Source of the DNA: Erythrobacter donghaensis
GTDB taxonomy: Bacteria > Pseudomonadota > Alphaproteobacteria > Sphingomonadales > Sphingomonadaceae
Reading direction: 5' to 3'
Assembly (NCBI RefSeq): GCF_001557325.1
Contig: NZ_LSJS01000299.1
Coordinates: 1-27,585 of the forward strand
DNA: 27,585 nucleotides
The notes beneath the pieces were generated by a model, which ran no database searches, was not told where the DNA came from, and saw only the letters and a program-made list of their open reading frames with translations. A program made the position numbers and the translations under genes. Shown here one piece after another: positions 6,991 to 16,820 of the stretch (the first letter of the stretch is position 1; every line of letters starts with the position of its first letter).

Positions 6991-7664
6991 CCGCCGTCCC
7001 TGATGAGATAGCCCGCGCCGCGCACGGTTTCGATCGGGTCGCTGTCGAACCCGGCATTGAGCTTGGAGCGCAAACGGCTGAGATGGGTTTCGACGATGTT
7101 GGTCTTTGGGTCGAAGTCGAAATCCCACACCCGTTCGAGCAGCATGGTCCGGGTCATGATCCGGCCAGGGTTGCGCATCAGTTCGGCCAGAAGGGTGAAC
7201 TCGCGGGGCTGGAGCGCAATCTTGCGGTCTGCGCGCGTGACAGTGCGGCGATGCAGATCGAGCACGATGTCACCTGCCGTCAACCGCGCAGGCTCCGCTG
7301 CCGCTGATGGCCGACGCCCCAGCGCATGGAGGCGGGCCGCCAGCTCGGTAAAGGCAAAGGGCTTCACCAGATAATCATCCGCGCCGCTTTCGAGCCCTTC
7401 GACCCGGTCGGCAATCCCGCTGACGGCGGTGAGCATCAGCACCGGGGTCATGTTTCCGGCAGCGCGGAGGGCCTTGACCAAAGCGAGGCCATCTAGCCCC
7501 GGCAGCATCCGGTCGACCACCATCGCATCAAAGCCGCCATCGGTCGCGTGGAACAGCCCGTCGCGCCCGTCGCTGCTGGTCACCACCTGATGGCCCAGCT
7601 CGGCCAGGCCGCGGGCGATGAACTGGTTGGTATCGGCATCGTCCTCGACGATCAGGATTCTCAT
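6987..7664 (-). CDS. OmpR-family response regulator of the efflux operon
   Basis: This 225-aa protein has an N-terminal receiver (acidic pair VEDDA, phospho-acceptor D51 in VVDRMLPGLDG, T79, K101 in GADDYLVKPF) and a C-terminal winged-helix DNA-binding domain of about 95 residues (ALQPREFTLLAELMRNPG ... VETHLSRLRSKL ... VRGAGYLI). All phosphotransfer residues are intact. It starts 4 nt after the outer-membrane-factor stop and overlaps the kinase by 4 nt, so the three are co-translated. It resembles the CusR/CopR/CzcR branch that activates metal efflux genes. The likely target is the promoter ahead of the adaptor gene, where an imperfect palindrome is seen at 13186-13200. Confidence 0.92.
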   Translation of the reverse strand: MRILIVEDDADTNQFIARGLAELGHQVVTSSDGRDGLFHATDGGFDAMVVDRMLPGLDGLALVKALRAAGNMTPVLMLTAVSGIADRVEGLESGADDYLVKPFAFTELAARLHALGRRPSAAAEPARLTAGDIVLDLHRRTVTRADRKIALQPREFTLLAELMRNPGRIMTRTMLLERVWDFDFDPKTNIVETHLSRLRSKLNAGFDSDPIETVRGAGYLIRDGG

Positions 7665-7668
7665 GCGG

Positions 7669-9048
7669 TCATTCTAGCGGCTCACCGCCGCTGCGCCAGC
7701 CACCGCCAAGCGCGCGAAAAAGCGCTACCTGCGCCTGCGCAACGGCGAGTTCGGACTGTGCGAGCGACAGTTCGGCCTGTGCAAGCGTGCGGTCGGCATC
7801 GATCCGTAGCAGCGGTGCCGCATCCCCAAGCCGGACGCGAGCCTCGGCGCGGCGGGCGTAGAGGCGTCCTTCGTCGCGGGCCTCGGTGAGCGCCCGGTTG
7901 CGGCGCACTTCGCCATCATAGGCCGCAAGCGCGGACTCGACTTCGCGCAGCGCACGGAGGACGGCGACATCCCATCCGGCCAGCGCTGCCCGCTCGGTAG
8001 CCTCTGCCTGTTCGATCCGCGCGCGGGCCGGGGCCTGATTGGGAAACGCCCAACTCACCAGAGGCGAACCCGTTGCAACCAGCCCCCCGCTCAACAGGCC
8101 CAGCGCCCCGCCAAGGTTGATGCGGGGGTAGAGATCTGCACGCGCCACGCCGATCCGCGCAGTGGCGGCAGCAAGGCGGCGTTCGGCCTCGCGGATGTCA
8201 GGGCGGCGCAGTAGCAAAGACGTGCCATCGCCGACGGGAGCCGCAGTGCGCAGTTTCGGCGGCGCTGCGCAAACGACGGGATTGGTGCGGGCTTCGCTTG
8301 CCGGGCGTCCTGCGAGCGTGGCGAGGCGATAGCGCGCATTGGCCTGCGCTGCTTCCAGCGGTGCGATGGTCGCCTTGGTCGCGGCGACAAGGTTGGCGGC
8401 CTGCGACACTTCCAGCGGGGAGACCTCGCCTGCTGCCAGCTGGCTTCGGGTGATGGTCAGCGCGCGGTCCTGAAGCACGACCTGTTCTTGCACGACGGCA
8501 AGGCTGCGGGTTGCGCCGCACAGATCGACATAGGCCAGAACCGTATCGGCGACGACCGCGACCTTTACCCCATCGAGCGCAGCGGCCTGTGCTTCCGCAT
8601 CGGCACGTGCGGCCAGAGCACCCGAACGGAGACGTCCGAACAGGTCCGCATCCCAGCTTGCGGTCACCGCCAGATCATAGTCGGTGGTCAGCACATTACC
8701 CGATGCGCTCGGCTGATTGGCGGGATTGTCGATACCGAGACTGCTCTCGATCGTGGTCTGAGGCAGCCGGGCGGCTTGCGCCTGACGCAGCGCCGCACGT
8801 GCGCCATCGAGATTGGCATAGGCCACCCTGAGATCGGCATTGGCCGCAAGGCTGGCTTCAACCAAGCGGTCAAGCACAGGATCATCGTAGAGCCGCCACC
8901 AATTGTCGGGCACCGGCTCGATCGAGGCAACTGGGAGGCTCGCGAACGGCCCGGCAGCGAGCGCGGGATCGACGTTGGTAGCCGCAGGTGGGGGCATGGT
9001 TGCACACGCGGTCACCATCAGCGCCGCGAGTGGGAGAAAGCGCTTCAT
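7669..9048 (-). CDS. NodT-family outer-membrane factor lipoprotein (TolC-like)
   Basis: This is a 459-aa outer-membrane channel component of the tripartite pump. The N-terminus [15 protein letters not shown] is a lipoprotein signal with the lipidated cysteine at position 15. The signature region [27 protein letters not shown] is typical of RND outer-membrane lipoproteins. Two long helical hairpin segments (about 75-260 and 265-450) contain the repeated coiled coil that forms the periplasmic tunnel, including [22 protein letters not shown]. Length is normal for the family. The start overlaps the pump's stop by 4 nt (ATGA), and the stop lies 4 nt before the response regulator. With the pump and adaptor it forms a path from cytoplasmic membrane to exterior. 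Confidence 0.92.
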   Translation of the reverse strand: MKRFLPLAALMVTACATMPPPAATNVDPALAAGPFASLPVASIEPVPDNWWRLYDDPVLDRLVEASLAANADLRVAYANLDGARAALRQAQAARLPQTTIESSLGIDNPANQPSASGNVLTTDYDLAVTASWDADLFGRLRSGALAARADAEAQAAALDGVKVAVVADTVLAYVDLCGATRSLAVVQEQVVLQDRALTITRSQLAAGEVSPLEVSQAANLVAATKATIAPLEAAQANARYRLATLAGRPASEARTNPVVCAAPPKLRTAAPVGDGTSLLLRRPDIREAERRLAAATARIGVARADLYPRINLGGALGLLSGGLVATGSPLVSWAFPNQAPARARIEQAEATERAALAGWDVAVLRALREVESALAAYDGEVRRNRALTEARDEGRLYARRAEARVRLGDAAPLLRIDADRTLAQAELSLAQSELAVAQAQVALFRALGGGWRSGGEPLE

Positions 9049-12000
9049 GCCACCGCCTCCGCCAGCTCGGGCTCGGGCTCCGGGCGTTCCTTGCCGAAGC
9101 GGGCATAGAGCGCGGGCATCAGGAACAGGTTGAGCGCAGTCGACGAGATCAAGCCGCCGAGGATGACGATCGCCATGGGATGCTCGATCTCGTGGCCTGG
9201 CTTGTCACCCGCGATCACCAGCGGCACCAGCGCAAGCCCTGCGCACAGCGCGGTCATCAGGATCGGCACCAGACGCTCCTGTGCGCCGCGAAGGATCAGG
9301 GCCGGGCCGAACGCCTCGCCCTCGAACCGGCGCAGGTGGTCATAATGCGAGAGCAGCATGATCCCGTTGCGCGCCGAAATCCCGATCACGGTGACGAAGC
9401 CGACCAGCGATCCCAGCGACAGAACCCCGCCAGTGAGCGCGACCCCGATGACCCCGCCGACCAGCGCAAAGGGCAGGCTGAGGCCCACCAGCGCCGTGAT
9501 CCGTGCGGAACGGAACTCCAGCCAGACGAGCAGCAGGATGCCAAGGAGGCAGGCAAGGCCCACCGTCCACAGCCGCGAACGCGATTCCTTGAGCGCGGCA
9601 TACTCGCCGAGAATCTCGGGGTGGTAGCCGGTCGCAAAGGGCACCTCGCCCACCGCCGCCTCGACACCGCGCGCCACGGCACCGAGATCGGCATCGCTGG
9701 CGATGTTGAGCGTGACATCAAGACGGCGCTGGCCATCCTCGCGTTTGATCTCGTTGGGCGCGGGCACGATCACCACATCGGCGACGTCGCGCAGGCGGAC
9801 GGGCGCGCCGACCGGGGTCTGGATCATCAGATCGGCAAGCGCGTGCTGATCACCGCGGATTTCAGGCTCGCCCCACAATGCGACATCGAAAGCCTTCTGG
9901 TCGCGGTAGATTTCGCCCAGCTTCTCGCCCGCCACGAGAGTCTGCGCCTGTCGCCGCACCTCGCCCGGTGTGAGGCCCAGCGTGACCAGATCAGCCGCAC
10001 GCGGGCGGATCTGGATCTGCGGCACGAGCACCTGTTGTTCGACCTTGAGGTCGGTCACACCGGGGATGCGGGCGACCTTGCCGCGCACCCGCTCGGCTGC
10101 GGCGCGCAGCTCGTCCTGGTCGGGGCCGTAAATCCGCACCACCACGGTCGCGCCCGCGCCCGAGAGCACCTCCTTGATGCGTTCGCGCAGATAGGTGAGC
10201 ACATCGCGGTAAAGGCCGGGATAGCCTTCGACCACTTCCTTGATGCGGGCGACGCTGGCGTCGTAGTCGGCCTCATCATCAAGGCTGATCCATAGCTCGG
10301 TGAAGTTCGGGCCGACCACTTCGTCGGCCGCCTCGGCACGCCCGATATGCGCACCAAAGTTGCGCACGCCGGGGATTGCGCGCAGTTCCTTCGAGGCGCG
10401 GATGGTGATGCGGTCCATCGCATCGATGCCCACACCCGGCTTCTCGACGAAATGCATTAGGAAGTCGGTCTCGCGGAAGTCGGGCAGGAACTGATCCTTG
10501 AATCCCAGATAGCCCACGCCGGAAAGCAGCAGGCCGCCCGCGACGATGCCCATGGCAAGCCGTGGCCGGTCGATCAGCCGGGGCAGGACGCCGAGATAGC
10601 GCTGCTTGAGCGAGGCGACAAAGCGCGTGTCGCGATGCTCCTTCATCGGCGCATTGGGGAGCAGCATCAGGCACATCGCAGGCGTCACCACCAGCGCGAC
10701 CAGCAGCGAGGCGGCAATCGCCAGCACATAGGCGATGGCGAGGGGCCGGAAGAACGTCCCCGCCACCCCGCCAAGGAAGAAGATCGGCAGGAACACCAGC
10801 ATGACGATCAGCGAGGCGAAGACCACAGCCGTGCGCACTTCGAGCGAGGCTGAGAGCACCACGGCAAAGGCCGAGCGCGGATTGCCCGCCTCACGGTTCA
10901 GGCGGAGACGGCGAGCGATGTTCTCGACATCGATGATCGCATCATCGACCACCTCGCCAAGCGCGATAACCAGACCGGCGATCACCATCGTGTTGATCGT
11001 CGCCCCGCTCCACAGCAGCACGAGGCCCGCCGCCAGCAGTGACAGCGGGATCGCGACAAGGCTGATCGTCGCCTGCCGCCAGTCGCGGGTAAAGGCGAAC
11101 AGCACGAGCGCCACCAGCAGGCAGCCGATCATCAGCGCGCGGGTGAGGTTATCGATCGACTTCTCGATGAAGGTTGCCGGGCGGAAGATCGTGGTGTCGA
11201 TCTTCACATCCTTGAGGCCGGGCCGCAGCTCTTCGACCGCCGCCTCGACGTCGTGAGTCAGCTGGAGCGTGTTGCCGGTGGGCTGCTTCTCGACGATCAG
11301 CATGATGCCCGGGCCGTCGTCGATGATCGCATTGCCGATGGGGGCTGCAAAGCCATCGGTCACCCGCGCGACATCCCCCACCCGCACCGGCGCATCGCCT
11401 GCGATCTTTATGACCGTGCGGGAAAGATCCTCGGCGGACTGGATCGCGCCCGCCTGCTGAACGGGTAGCCGCTGGTTGGGCGTATCGACAAAGCCGCCGC
11501 CGCCTACCAACACCGCATCCCCGGTAGCCGCGCGTAGTTCAGCCAGCGTTACGCCCGAGGCTTGCAGCCGGTCGGGATCGGCCAGCACCTGCAACTGCCG
11601 GTCACGGTAGCCCCAGACGGCGACATTCGCGACGCCCGGCACTGACATCAGCTTGGGCCGGATCGTCCAACGAACCAGCTCGGACAGCTGCATCTGGTCG
11701 AGCTTCTTGGACGAGATGCCGATCTTCATCGCCCGGCTCGTGGACGACAGCGGCGGCAGCATCACAGGCGGGCGGGCAGCGGCAGGCAGCCGCGCCTGCA
11801 CTTGCGCCACACGCTCCTGCACCAGCTGGCGGGCGCGGATCACATCGGTGCCGCGCTCGAACAGGATCGTCACCGAGGAGAGGCCCAGCACCGATTTCGA
11901 GCGCAGAGTTGCCAGATCGGGCACGCCATTGACCGCAGTCTCGATCGGCACCGTGATCAGGCTCTCGACTTCCTCGGTCGACAGGCCCGGTGCTTCGGTC

Positions 12001-12149
12001 TGGATCTCGACAATGGGCGGAGCGAACTCGGGGAAGACATCAAGCGGCACATCGGCAGACGCGCGCAGGCCAAGCACCACCAAGAGCGCCGCCATTGCGA
12101 TCACCAGCACGCGCTGCTTGAGCGCCGAGCGAACCAGCCAGGCCAGCAT
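9045..12149 (-). CDS. HME-type RND efflux pump (CzcA/CusA family)
   Basis: This 1034-aa inner-membrane proton-driven pump has the RND layout: TM1 at about 13-30, a large periplasmic loop, TM2-TM6 at about 338-480, an amphipathic segment, a second periplasmic loop and TM8-TM12 at about 865-1015. [12 protein letters not shown] and [12 protein letters not shown] are hallmarks of the heavy-metal (HME) branch rather than the drug (HAE) branch. The TM4 proton-relay motif reads [13 protein letters not shown] (398-410). It carries the acidic residues but differs from the DFGxxxDGA of CzcA, so the substrate (Cu/Ag, Zn/Cd/Co, Ni or other) is not determined. The start [10 protein letters not shown] at 12149 shares one base with the adaptor stop (TGATG); the end overlaps the outer-membrane factor by 4 nt. 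The upstream extension of the frame is inside the adaptor gene and was rejected. Confidence 0.93.
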   Translation of the reverse strand: MLAWLVRSALKQRVLVIAMAALLVVLGLRASADVPLDVFPEFAPPIVEIQTEAPGLSTEEVESLITVPIETAVNGVPDLATLRSKSVLGLSSVTILFERGTDVIRARQLVQERVAQVQARLPAAARPPVMLPPLSSTSRAMKIGISSKKLDQMQLSELVRWTIRPKLMSVPGVANVAVWGYRDRQLQVLADPDRLQASGVTLAELRAATGDAVLVGGGGFVDTPNQRLPVQQAGAIQSAEDLSRTVIKIAGDAPVRVGDVARVTDGFAAPIGNAIIDDGPGIMLIVEKQPTGNTLQLTHDVEAAVEELRPGLKDVKIDTTIFRPATFIEKSIDNLTRALMIGCLLVALVLFAFTRDWRQATISLVAIPLSLLAAGLVLLWSGATINTMVIAGLVIALGEVVDDAIIDVENIARRLRLNREAGNPRSAFAVVLSASLEVRTAVVFASLIVMLVFLPIFFLGGVAGTFFRPLAIAYVLAIAASLLVALVVTPAMCLMLLPNAPMKEHRDTRFVASLKQRYLGVLPRLIDRPRLAMGIVAGGLLLSGVGYLGFKDQFLPDFRETDFLMHFVEKPGVGIDAMDRITIRASKELRAIPGVRNFGAHIGRAEAADEVVGPNFTELWISLDDEADYDASVARIKEVVEGYPGLYRDVLTYLRERIKEVLSGAGATVVVRIYGPDQDELRAAAERVRGKVARIPGVTDLKVEQQVLVPQIQIRPRAADLVTLGLTPGEVRRQAQTLVAGEKLGEIYRDQKAFDVALWGEPEIRGDQHALADLMIQTPVGAPVRLRDVADVVIVPAPNEIKREDGQRRLDVTLNIASDADLGAVARGVEAAVGEVPFATGYHPEILGEYAALKESRSRLWTVGLACLLGILLLVWLEFRSARITALVGLSLPFALVGGVIGVALTGGVLSLGSLVGFVTVIGISARNGIMLLSHYDHLRRFEGEAFGPALILRGAQERLVPILMTALCAGLALVPLVIAGDKPGHEIEHPMAIVILGGLISSTALNLFLMPALYARFGKERPEPEPELAEAVA

Positions 12150-13138
12150 CAGTGTGCGACCCCGAACTCGGTGCCGAACAGTTCGGCAGCACCCGCTGTG
12201 ACCACCAGCGTTCCGGGACGAAGGCCCCGCGACAGAATCGCGCGGCCACCTTCGGTTGCAGCAACCTCGATCCGCTGGCGGACATAGGTGTCGGCCTCTG
12301 TCTTGGCATAGACCCATTCGCCGCCATAGATGTCACGCAGGATCGCGGAGGTCGGCACGGACAGCCCTTCGCTTCGCCCACCAGCGAGCGGGAGCGCGAC
12401 GCTGACCCGCTGACCGACACGGTAGGCCCGATCACGATTGTCGAGCGCGAAATAGAGATCGACGGTGCCAGCGACTGCGTTCGCCGATGGCGGCGCATCG
12501 ACGGGCCGCGCCGATCGTTTCGCGCCGTCCTGTCCAAGCGGCGAGACCAGCGCCGACTGACCTTGTTGCACCCCGGCAAGATCGCTCCCGAACACCGGCA
12601 CCCGCACCCAGACGTAGCGCTGATTGCTAAGGCTTGCGACCGATGGCCCGAGCAGGCGGCGCTGGGCTGCCGCCGCATCGGCAGCAGCCTTTGCCGCACC
12701 GAGCGCTGCCGTCGCCTCGTCACGTGCGCGAATGCTGCCCGCTTCCTCGTCAACCAGAGCCGAGGCACGATCATAGGCGATGCGCGCCAAGGCCAGTTGG
12801 GCGCGTGCCCGCGCCAGTTCCCCATCGGCTGCGACCTGCTGCAAGCCAAGCTGTTGCAGATTGCTGGCAGAGTTGATCGGCGCGCCGCCAGCCCCCGCCG
12901 GTATCACGATCTCACCGCTCGTCATGCGCATGGCCGATGCGGTGCCCGTCCCGATCCGCTCGGTGACAATCCCGAGCCGCTTCTGCGCTTCCGGCGTGAG
13001 CTTCAGGCGGACGAGCTCGGTCTCGTGGGCGATTGCCTCGCTGTGGACCGGCGGCTTTGTCGGCGCAGTGGGCTCGCTTCCGCACGCGGTCAGCAGGATG
13101 GCAGGGGCGAAAGCGACAAGGGCGAAGCGGTTTGGCAT
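12149..13138 (-). CDS. RND periplasmic adaptor (membrane fusion) lipoprotein
   Basis: This 329-aa adaptor links the pump to the outer-membrane channel. [19 protein letters not shown] is a lipoprotein signal with cysteine 19 as lipid site, which is why the start at 13138 was preferred to upstream in-frame codons (13162, 13237) that lack a signal. The middle has an Ala-rich helical hairpin ([19 protein letters not shown] ... [17 protein letters not shown]), followed by barrel and membrane-proximal segments ([36 protein letters not shown]). It lacks an obvious His/Met-rich metal-binding N-terminal extension. It is first in the five-gene operon, so the operon promoter lies in the region from 13139 upward. 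Confidence 0.9.
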   Translation of the reverse strand: MPNRFALVAFAPAILLTACGSEPTAPTKPPVHSEAIAHETELVRLKLTPEAQKRLGIVTERIGTGTASAMRMTSGEIVIPAGAGGAPINSASNLQQLGLQQVAADGELARARAQLALARIAYDRASALVDEEAGSIRARDEATAALGAAKAAADAAAAQRRLLGPSVASLSNQRYVWVRVPVFGSDLAGVQQGQSALVSPLGQDGAKRSARPVDAPPSANAVAGTVDLYFALDNRDRAYRVGQRVSVALPLAGGRSEGLSVPTSAILRDIYGGEWVYAKTEADTYVRQRIEVAATEGGRAILSRGLRPGTLVVTAGAAELFGTEFGVAH

Positions 13139-13185
13139 TCCTGCCGCATAGAGCGCCTGCATTGGGGCAATGTTGGCAAAGCTAT

Positions 13186-13200
13186 ACAATTTCCCAATGT
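13186..13200. promoter_or_regulatory. Possible response-regulator operator ahead of the efflux operon
   Basis: ACAAT-TTCCC-AATGT is an imperfect palindrome with a 5-bp spacer (four of five positions symmetric) about 50 bp upstream of the adaptor start. It lies in a short AT-rich patch. Metal-responsive OmpR-type regulators often bind such ACA/TGT palindromes. The promoter hexamers themselves could not be identified. Confidence 0.28.
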
Positions 13201-13566
13201 GGCAGCGCGAGCCGCTGCCATCATCGAGCTGGCACACTTAGGGCGGCTATGGGGCGATAGATCACGGACAGGGAATGTTCGCGAGCCGGGTATAGCCGAC
13301 GCAACCGTTGATCGATCGCCGAAGCGGCTGGCTCGCGACTGAATGAGCAATGCAAGCGGGCCAATCACGTCTCCCGTTCACGTTCGCCGATCAGCACCCT
13401 GTCCTCTCCCTATTCGGCCCTTGCAGCGGGATTCGTCCTATGTCACATGCCTGTGCACACGCCGGTCTCGGCGTGCTGCAACCCGCGGTTTTCCGGGCTT
13501 TGCGGGTGGTCGGAAATGTGGACTCGCATCCTGTCTCCCCGACCACTTTTCAATTATTTCTATTTC
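13201..13566. other. Non-coding stretch between efflux operon and truncated protease gene
   Basis: No frame here looks like a real gene. The open plus-strand frames have arginine/cysteine-rich composition and no domain. The segment 13435-13575 changes in character to a relatively AT-rich patch (about 13545-13575). Together with the replaced 3' end of the neighbouring gene at about 13660, it looks like patchwork left by recombination. Confidence 0.35.
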
Positions 13567-13971
13567 TCATGGTCTTATGAGATCAAAGCCGTTCTCGAGG
13601 GGCACCTGGCAGGGGCACCTATCCGGTGCGTGCGCTCCAACGCTCGGCAATCCGCTCCAGGTTATCGCGATGGCGCCTCCGGCACCCGCACCTTGTTGCT
13701 CGCCCGTGGCCGCCGCGAGCCCGAACTTTGCCAGCCGATCATGCCGCACCACCGTCGCACCGGCGCCGGAGTCGAGCACGAAGGTGCCCGGCTGGCCATT
13801 GATCTCAACGTCGATGATCTCGTGACCGGTGGACAGCTTGGTGAGCTTGAGGACCGTAAAGCCCTGGCTTGCGAGGAAGCGGCCGACTTCGTCCGGTTCG
13901 GGCGGTGCAGCCGGTGCAGGGGCAGGAAGAACCATGGCCAGGGCGATGACGATAAGGACAAAGGGACACAT
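13567..13971 (-). pseudogene. Secreted retropepsin-like aspartic protease, 3'-truncated
   Basis: The first 104 or so residues form a signal peptide (MCPFVLIVIALAMVLPAPAPA) and the first half of a retropepsin-like fold, with the catalytic motif [12 protein letters not shown] (D67) and the following flap-type segment GEQQGAGAGGA. Such single-domain proteases normally continue for another 60-80 residues. Here the remaining 30 residues (WSGLPSVGAHAPDRCPCQ...) have no family character. In another minus-strand frame the same DNA reads RDNLERIAERWSARTG then TAG (stop at 13619-13621), like the natural C-terminus of a different gene. The gene thus seems cut at about 13660 and joined to foreign sequence. 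ATG 13971 is preferred to the upstream GTG 13980 because GAGGTG lies 6 nt before it. The fragment is probably inactive. Confidence 0.55.
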
Positions 13972-14030
13972 GAAAAACACCTCACGACAAGGGAAGGTGG
14001 AATGGATGGCAGATAGGCAGCACAGGACGG

Positions 14031-16700
14031 TCAGATCAGCTTGCGCAGGCCGAGGTTGAACACCCGTCCCAGCGGATCGAAATAGGCCGGCTGGTAGCTC
14101 AGCGGCACCGCGCCCGCGGCGTCGCGGACCTGCGGGCGGGTGTTGAACAGGTTGGTGACCCCCAGCGACACGCGGGTGCCCTTCAGCCAGGCGGGAGGCT
14201 TCTTGCCGCCGACCGCCTCGGACAGGTTGGCGAAGAGGTTGAGGTTGACGATCGCGTAGTCATCAAAGCGCAGGTCGCTCGCGGGTTGCGCCGGGTCGCG
14301 CACCGCGGTTGCGCTCCGCCAGTTGGCGGTGACCCGTGCGCCCCAGCCGCCCTTGAAGGCGCCGGCCTGGAGATCGACCTCGTGCCGCCGCCTGCCGCCA
14401 AGAAAGTCGACCGCGCCGCCATCGAGCAGATCGAGCCGCGGGCCGCCGGGGCGCAAGGCGATTTCGTCCTCGAGATACCAGTTGTGGTAGAGGCTCACGT
14501 ACAGGCGGCTGGTGAGATTGGCGGCCCCTTGCGCGGTCGCGCTGCCGGGTTCGGCCCGGATCAGCTCGGCGTTCGGGAACAGCCGCTTCACCTCGGCCTC
14601 GCTGGTCACCACCTTGACGCGCGCATCGCGCAGGAATTCGGGCACCTTGCCCAGCGGGCGCGTGAAGTTGACCCCCCAGCGCAGCTGCTGCTGGCGCGCG
14701 GAGGCGAAGTTCACCGCGCGCGCATCGATCTGCTGCAGGCGGCCCGTGTCATCGCGCGTGAACCGCTCCGGAAAGGCGGCCTCGATCTGCGAGGTGATGA
14801 TCGGAAAGGGGGCGACGGGATTGTCGGTGCGGCTGCGCACATAATCGGCGCTGATGCTGAGGTCGGTCTTTGCCAGCGGTCGCAGCGTCACGCCGAGGCG
14901 GAACAGGCGGCGATCGTCATTGGCGAGCGCAGGGTTTCCGCCAGTGACGCGGTTGATGTCGACCACCTCGCGGCGGACGAAGTCGAAGGTGCGAAGGTTT
15001 GGCGTGATGACCGTCGGTCCGCCCAACTGCTCGAGCGTGGGCGCACCCTCTTCCCGCGTGAACGAGGAAACGAGGTTGATGGCCTTGGCGGGCGACCAGT
15101 TGAGACCATAGCCATAGGTCCACAGCGTTCCCGCGTCTGACAGCCGGTCATAGGCGAAATTGGCGTTGAGCGTCAGATTGCCAAGCGGCGATGCCTTTTC
15201 TTCGGTGCGGCTCAAAATGGGGATGGCGACATCTGCCTGCACGCCACCACGGTCGCGGGAAAGGTCGGCCACCGTAGCGGCACCGCCAAAGCTCGCCCGA
15301 CCAGTGAAATCGCGAAACTCCCCTCCGATCCGCAGGCTCGCCGCCAGCGGACCCGCAGGCAGCGTCGCAACCGGCCCCGAAGCGAGGGCATCGGCATTGA
15401 ACAGCGTGTCGGTCGAGAACGCCGCATCGCGCCGCGACGGCGTATCCGCCGCATCGGTCAGCACCTCGCCCTCGGTCCGGTCGAAATTGCCAAGCGCGGT
15501 CCATTGCCAGCGACCGAGGCGCCCGCCAATCGTGGTGCCGACATGCACCAGCGTCTGGTCGCTGTCGCGCCGCAGGATGCGGTCATCGGCGAGGCCCAGC
15601 AGACTGTCGTTCCGAGAGACATCGACCCGGCCGTTGAGGGTCGCCGAGACGTCGCCGAACACATGGCCGCTCAGGACGCCGTTGACGCTGAAGCGTTCGT
15701 TTTCGGGCAGCAGCGTCCGCACCGCGCCCAGCTCCGGCACCCCGGCAAACTGTTCCACGTCGCGTTCGCTTTCGAGCAGCTGATCGGCGCGCGAATAGGT
15801 CGCCCCCAGAGCGATGCGCGTGTCGCCCGCGATGCGCAGATAATCGGCATTGACGGTGCCCGTCTCGCGCCCGCCTTCGCCCGGAACCAGATAGCCGATC
15901 TGCCCCACCTTCGACTGGTAGCGCGGGAAGGTGACGATGTTCACCACCTTCTGGTCGGCCCGGTAGCCGTATTGCAGCGCCAGCTCTTCGGGGAAGATCT
16001 CCATCCGCTCGATCGCTTCGGAAGGGATCCGCGCGATCTCCGAGAAATCGGACACGCGCCGCCCGTTGAGCAGCGTTACCGGCGGTGCGTCGCCGCGGCC
16101 GCGGTTGCTGGCGGTCTGCGGGGCGATGGTGTCGAGCAGCGCGGCGATGTTCTCGGCACCCAGGGCACGAATATCGAGCTGGCTGAAGCTGCGCTCGGGC
16201 GGGATGTCGCTGTTCACCGACCCGCGCGGGCGCTCGCCCGACACGACGATCCCTTCGGGCCTGGGCGGAGCATCGCCCGCGGCAGCCGCCCCTTCGCCTG
16301 CGTCCGCCGCGCCCGCCGCCGCTTGCGCGGCCTCGCGCGCTTCGGGGGGTAGCTGGTCGCCGAATTGCTCGAGCAGCTTCCGGGCGAGTTCGGGCGGAAG
16401 CGGCTTGCCGTCGAGGGTCTGAACCCGCACGGTCGGCTGCGCGCCGCTGGTGCCGGGCGGTGGCAAGCGGTCCTTCAGCTGCTCCTCGATCTGCTGCGCG
16501 AGCTCGGGCGGAAGCGGCTTGCCGTCGGGGCCGTAGAACACCCGCTTCGGGGGCGCTGCGGCCTCGCCTGCCTGCGGTGCTTGCGCATCGGCCGCGGCGG
16601 CCGGGGGCGGATCCGCTTCTTCAGCCGCCTGCCCCAGCACCGCGCCCGGCGCCGCGCCTGCCAGAAGTCCCGCCGCAATTCCGCACCACCTGCTTGTCAC
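14031..16700 (-). CDS. TonB-dependent outer-membrane receptor with duplicated N-terminal motif
   Basis: This is an 889-aa receptor. The signal peptide (MTSRWCGIAAGLLAGAAPGAVLGQA) is followed by a 120-residue Ala/Pro-rich extension in which DGKPLPPELA occurs twice. A TonB-box-like EGIVVSGERPRG comes next, then the plug (SQLDIRALGAENIAALLDTI ... VTLLNGRRVSDFSEIARIPSEAIERMEIFPEE) and the beta-barrel, ending NLGLRKLI without the usual terminal aromatic residue. GTG 16700 was chosen because GGAG lies 7 nt upstream and the signal peptide begins there; a TTG at 16736 extends the frame but has no such support. It is transcribed divergently from a two-component system that probably controls it. The ligand is unknown. 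Receptors of this kind import siderophores, vitamins or oligosaccharides, powered by TonB-ExbBD. Confidence 0.85.
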   Translation of the reverse strand: MTSRWCGIAAGLLAGAAPGAVLGQAAEEADPPPAAAADAQAPQAGEAAAPPKRVFYGPDGKPLPPELAQQIEEQLKDRLPPPGTSGAQPTVRVQTLDGKPLPPELARKLLEQFGDQLPPEAREAAQAAAGAADAGEGAAAAGDAPPRPEGIVVSGERPRGSVNSDIPPERSFSQLDIRALGAENIAALLDTIAPQTASNRGRGDAPPVTLLNGRRVSDFSEIARIPSEAIERMEIFPEELALQYGYRADQKVVNIVTFPRYQSKVGQIGYLVPGEGGRETGTVNADYLRIAGDTRIALGATYSRADQLLESERDVEQFAGVPELGAVRTLLPENERFSVNGVLSGHVFGDVSATLNGRVDVSRNDSLLGLADDRILRRDSDQTLVHVGTTIGGRLGRWQWTALGNFDRTEGEVLTDAADTPSRRDAAFSTDTLFNADALASGPVATLPAGPLAASLRIGGEFRDFTGRASFGGAATVADLSRDRGGVQADVAIPILSRTEEKASPLGNLTLNANFAYDRLSDAGTLWTYGYGLNWSPAKAINLVSSFTREEGAPTLEQLGGPTVITPNLRTFDFVRREVVDINRVTGGNPALANDDRRLFRLGVTLRPLAKTDLSISADYVRSRTDNPVAPFPIITSQIEAAFPERFTRDDTGRLQQIDARAVNFASARQQQLRWGVNFTRPLGKVPEFLRDARVKVVTSEAEVKRLFPNAELIRAEPGSATAQGAANLTSRLYVSLYHNWYLEDEIALRPGGPRLDLLDGGAVDFLGGRRRHEVDLQAGAFKGGWGARVTANWRSATAVRDPAQPASDLRFDDYAIVNLNLFANLSEAVGGKKPPAWLKGTRVSLGVTNLFNTRPQVRDAAGAVPLSYQPAYFDPLGRVFNLGLRKLI
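16384..16527 (-). repeat. Direct repeat encoding DGKPLPPELA twice
   Basis: Two 30-bp copies (16384-16413 and 16498-16527) differ at one base and are spaced 114 bp apart, exactly 38 codons, so both encode DGKPLPPELA in frame. A weaker third echo, LPPEAREAA, follows. The repeat lies in the periplasmic linker between signal peptide and TonB box of the receptor. Confidence 0.7.
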
Positions 16701-16746
16701 GCCAAATCTCCAAGTTCGTGAACCTGGCGGGGACAAGAGCAGCCTT

Positions 16747-16789
16747 GCGTATCAATCGGATGGCGCGGGTGTAACGGGTCGTGATACGC
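16747..16789. promoter_or_regulatory. Inverted repeat in divergent promoter, candidate regulator site
   Basis: GCGTATCA (16747-16754) and its exact reverse complement TGATACGC (16782-16789) lie in the 120-bp region between the divergent receptor and response-regulator genes. Flanking bases also partly match (TTGCGTATCA against TTGGCGTATCA on the other strand). The two sites face each other with centres 35 bp apart. This would suit a dimeric OmpR-type regulator controlling both directions. Confidence 0.35.
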
Positions 16790-16820
16790 CAATGCTACAA
16801 AGCCCTGCTATCCCGACCGC

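Noticed and set aside
13343..13825. Open plus-strand frames across 13343-14016
   Set aside because: They have arginine/cysteine-rich composition, no ribosome-binding site and no domain. Part is antisense to the retropepsin-like gene, whose signal peptide and DSGA motif are convincing.
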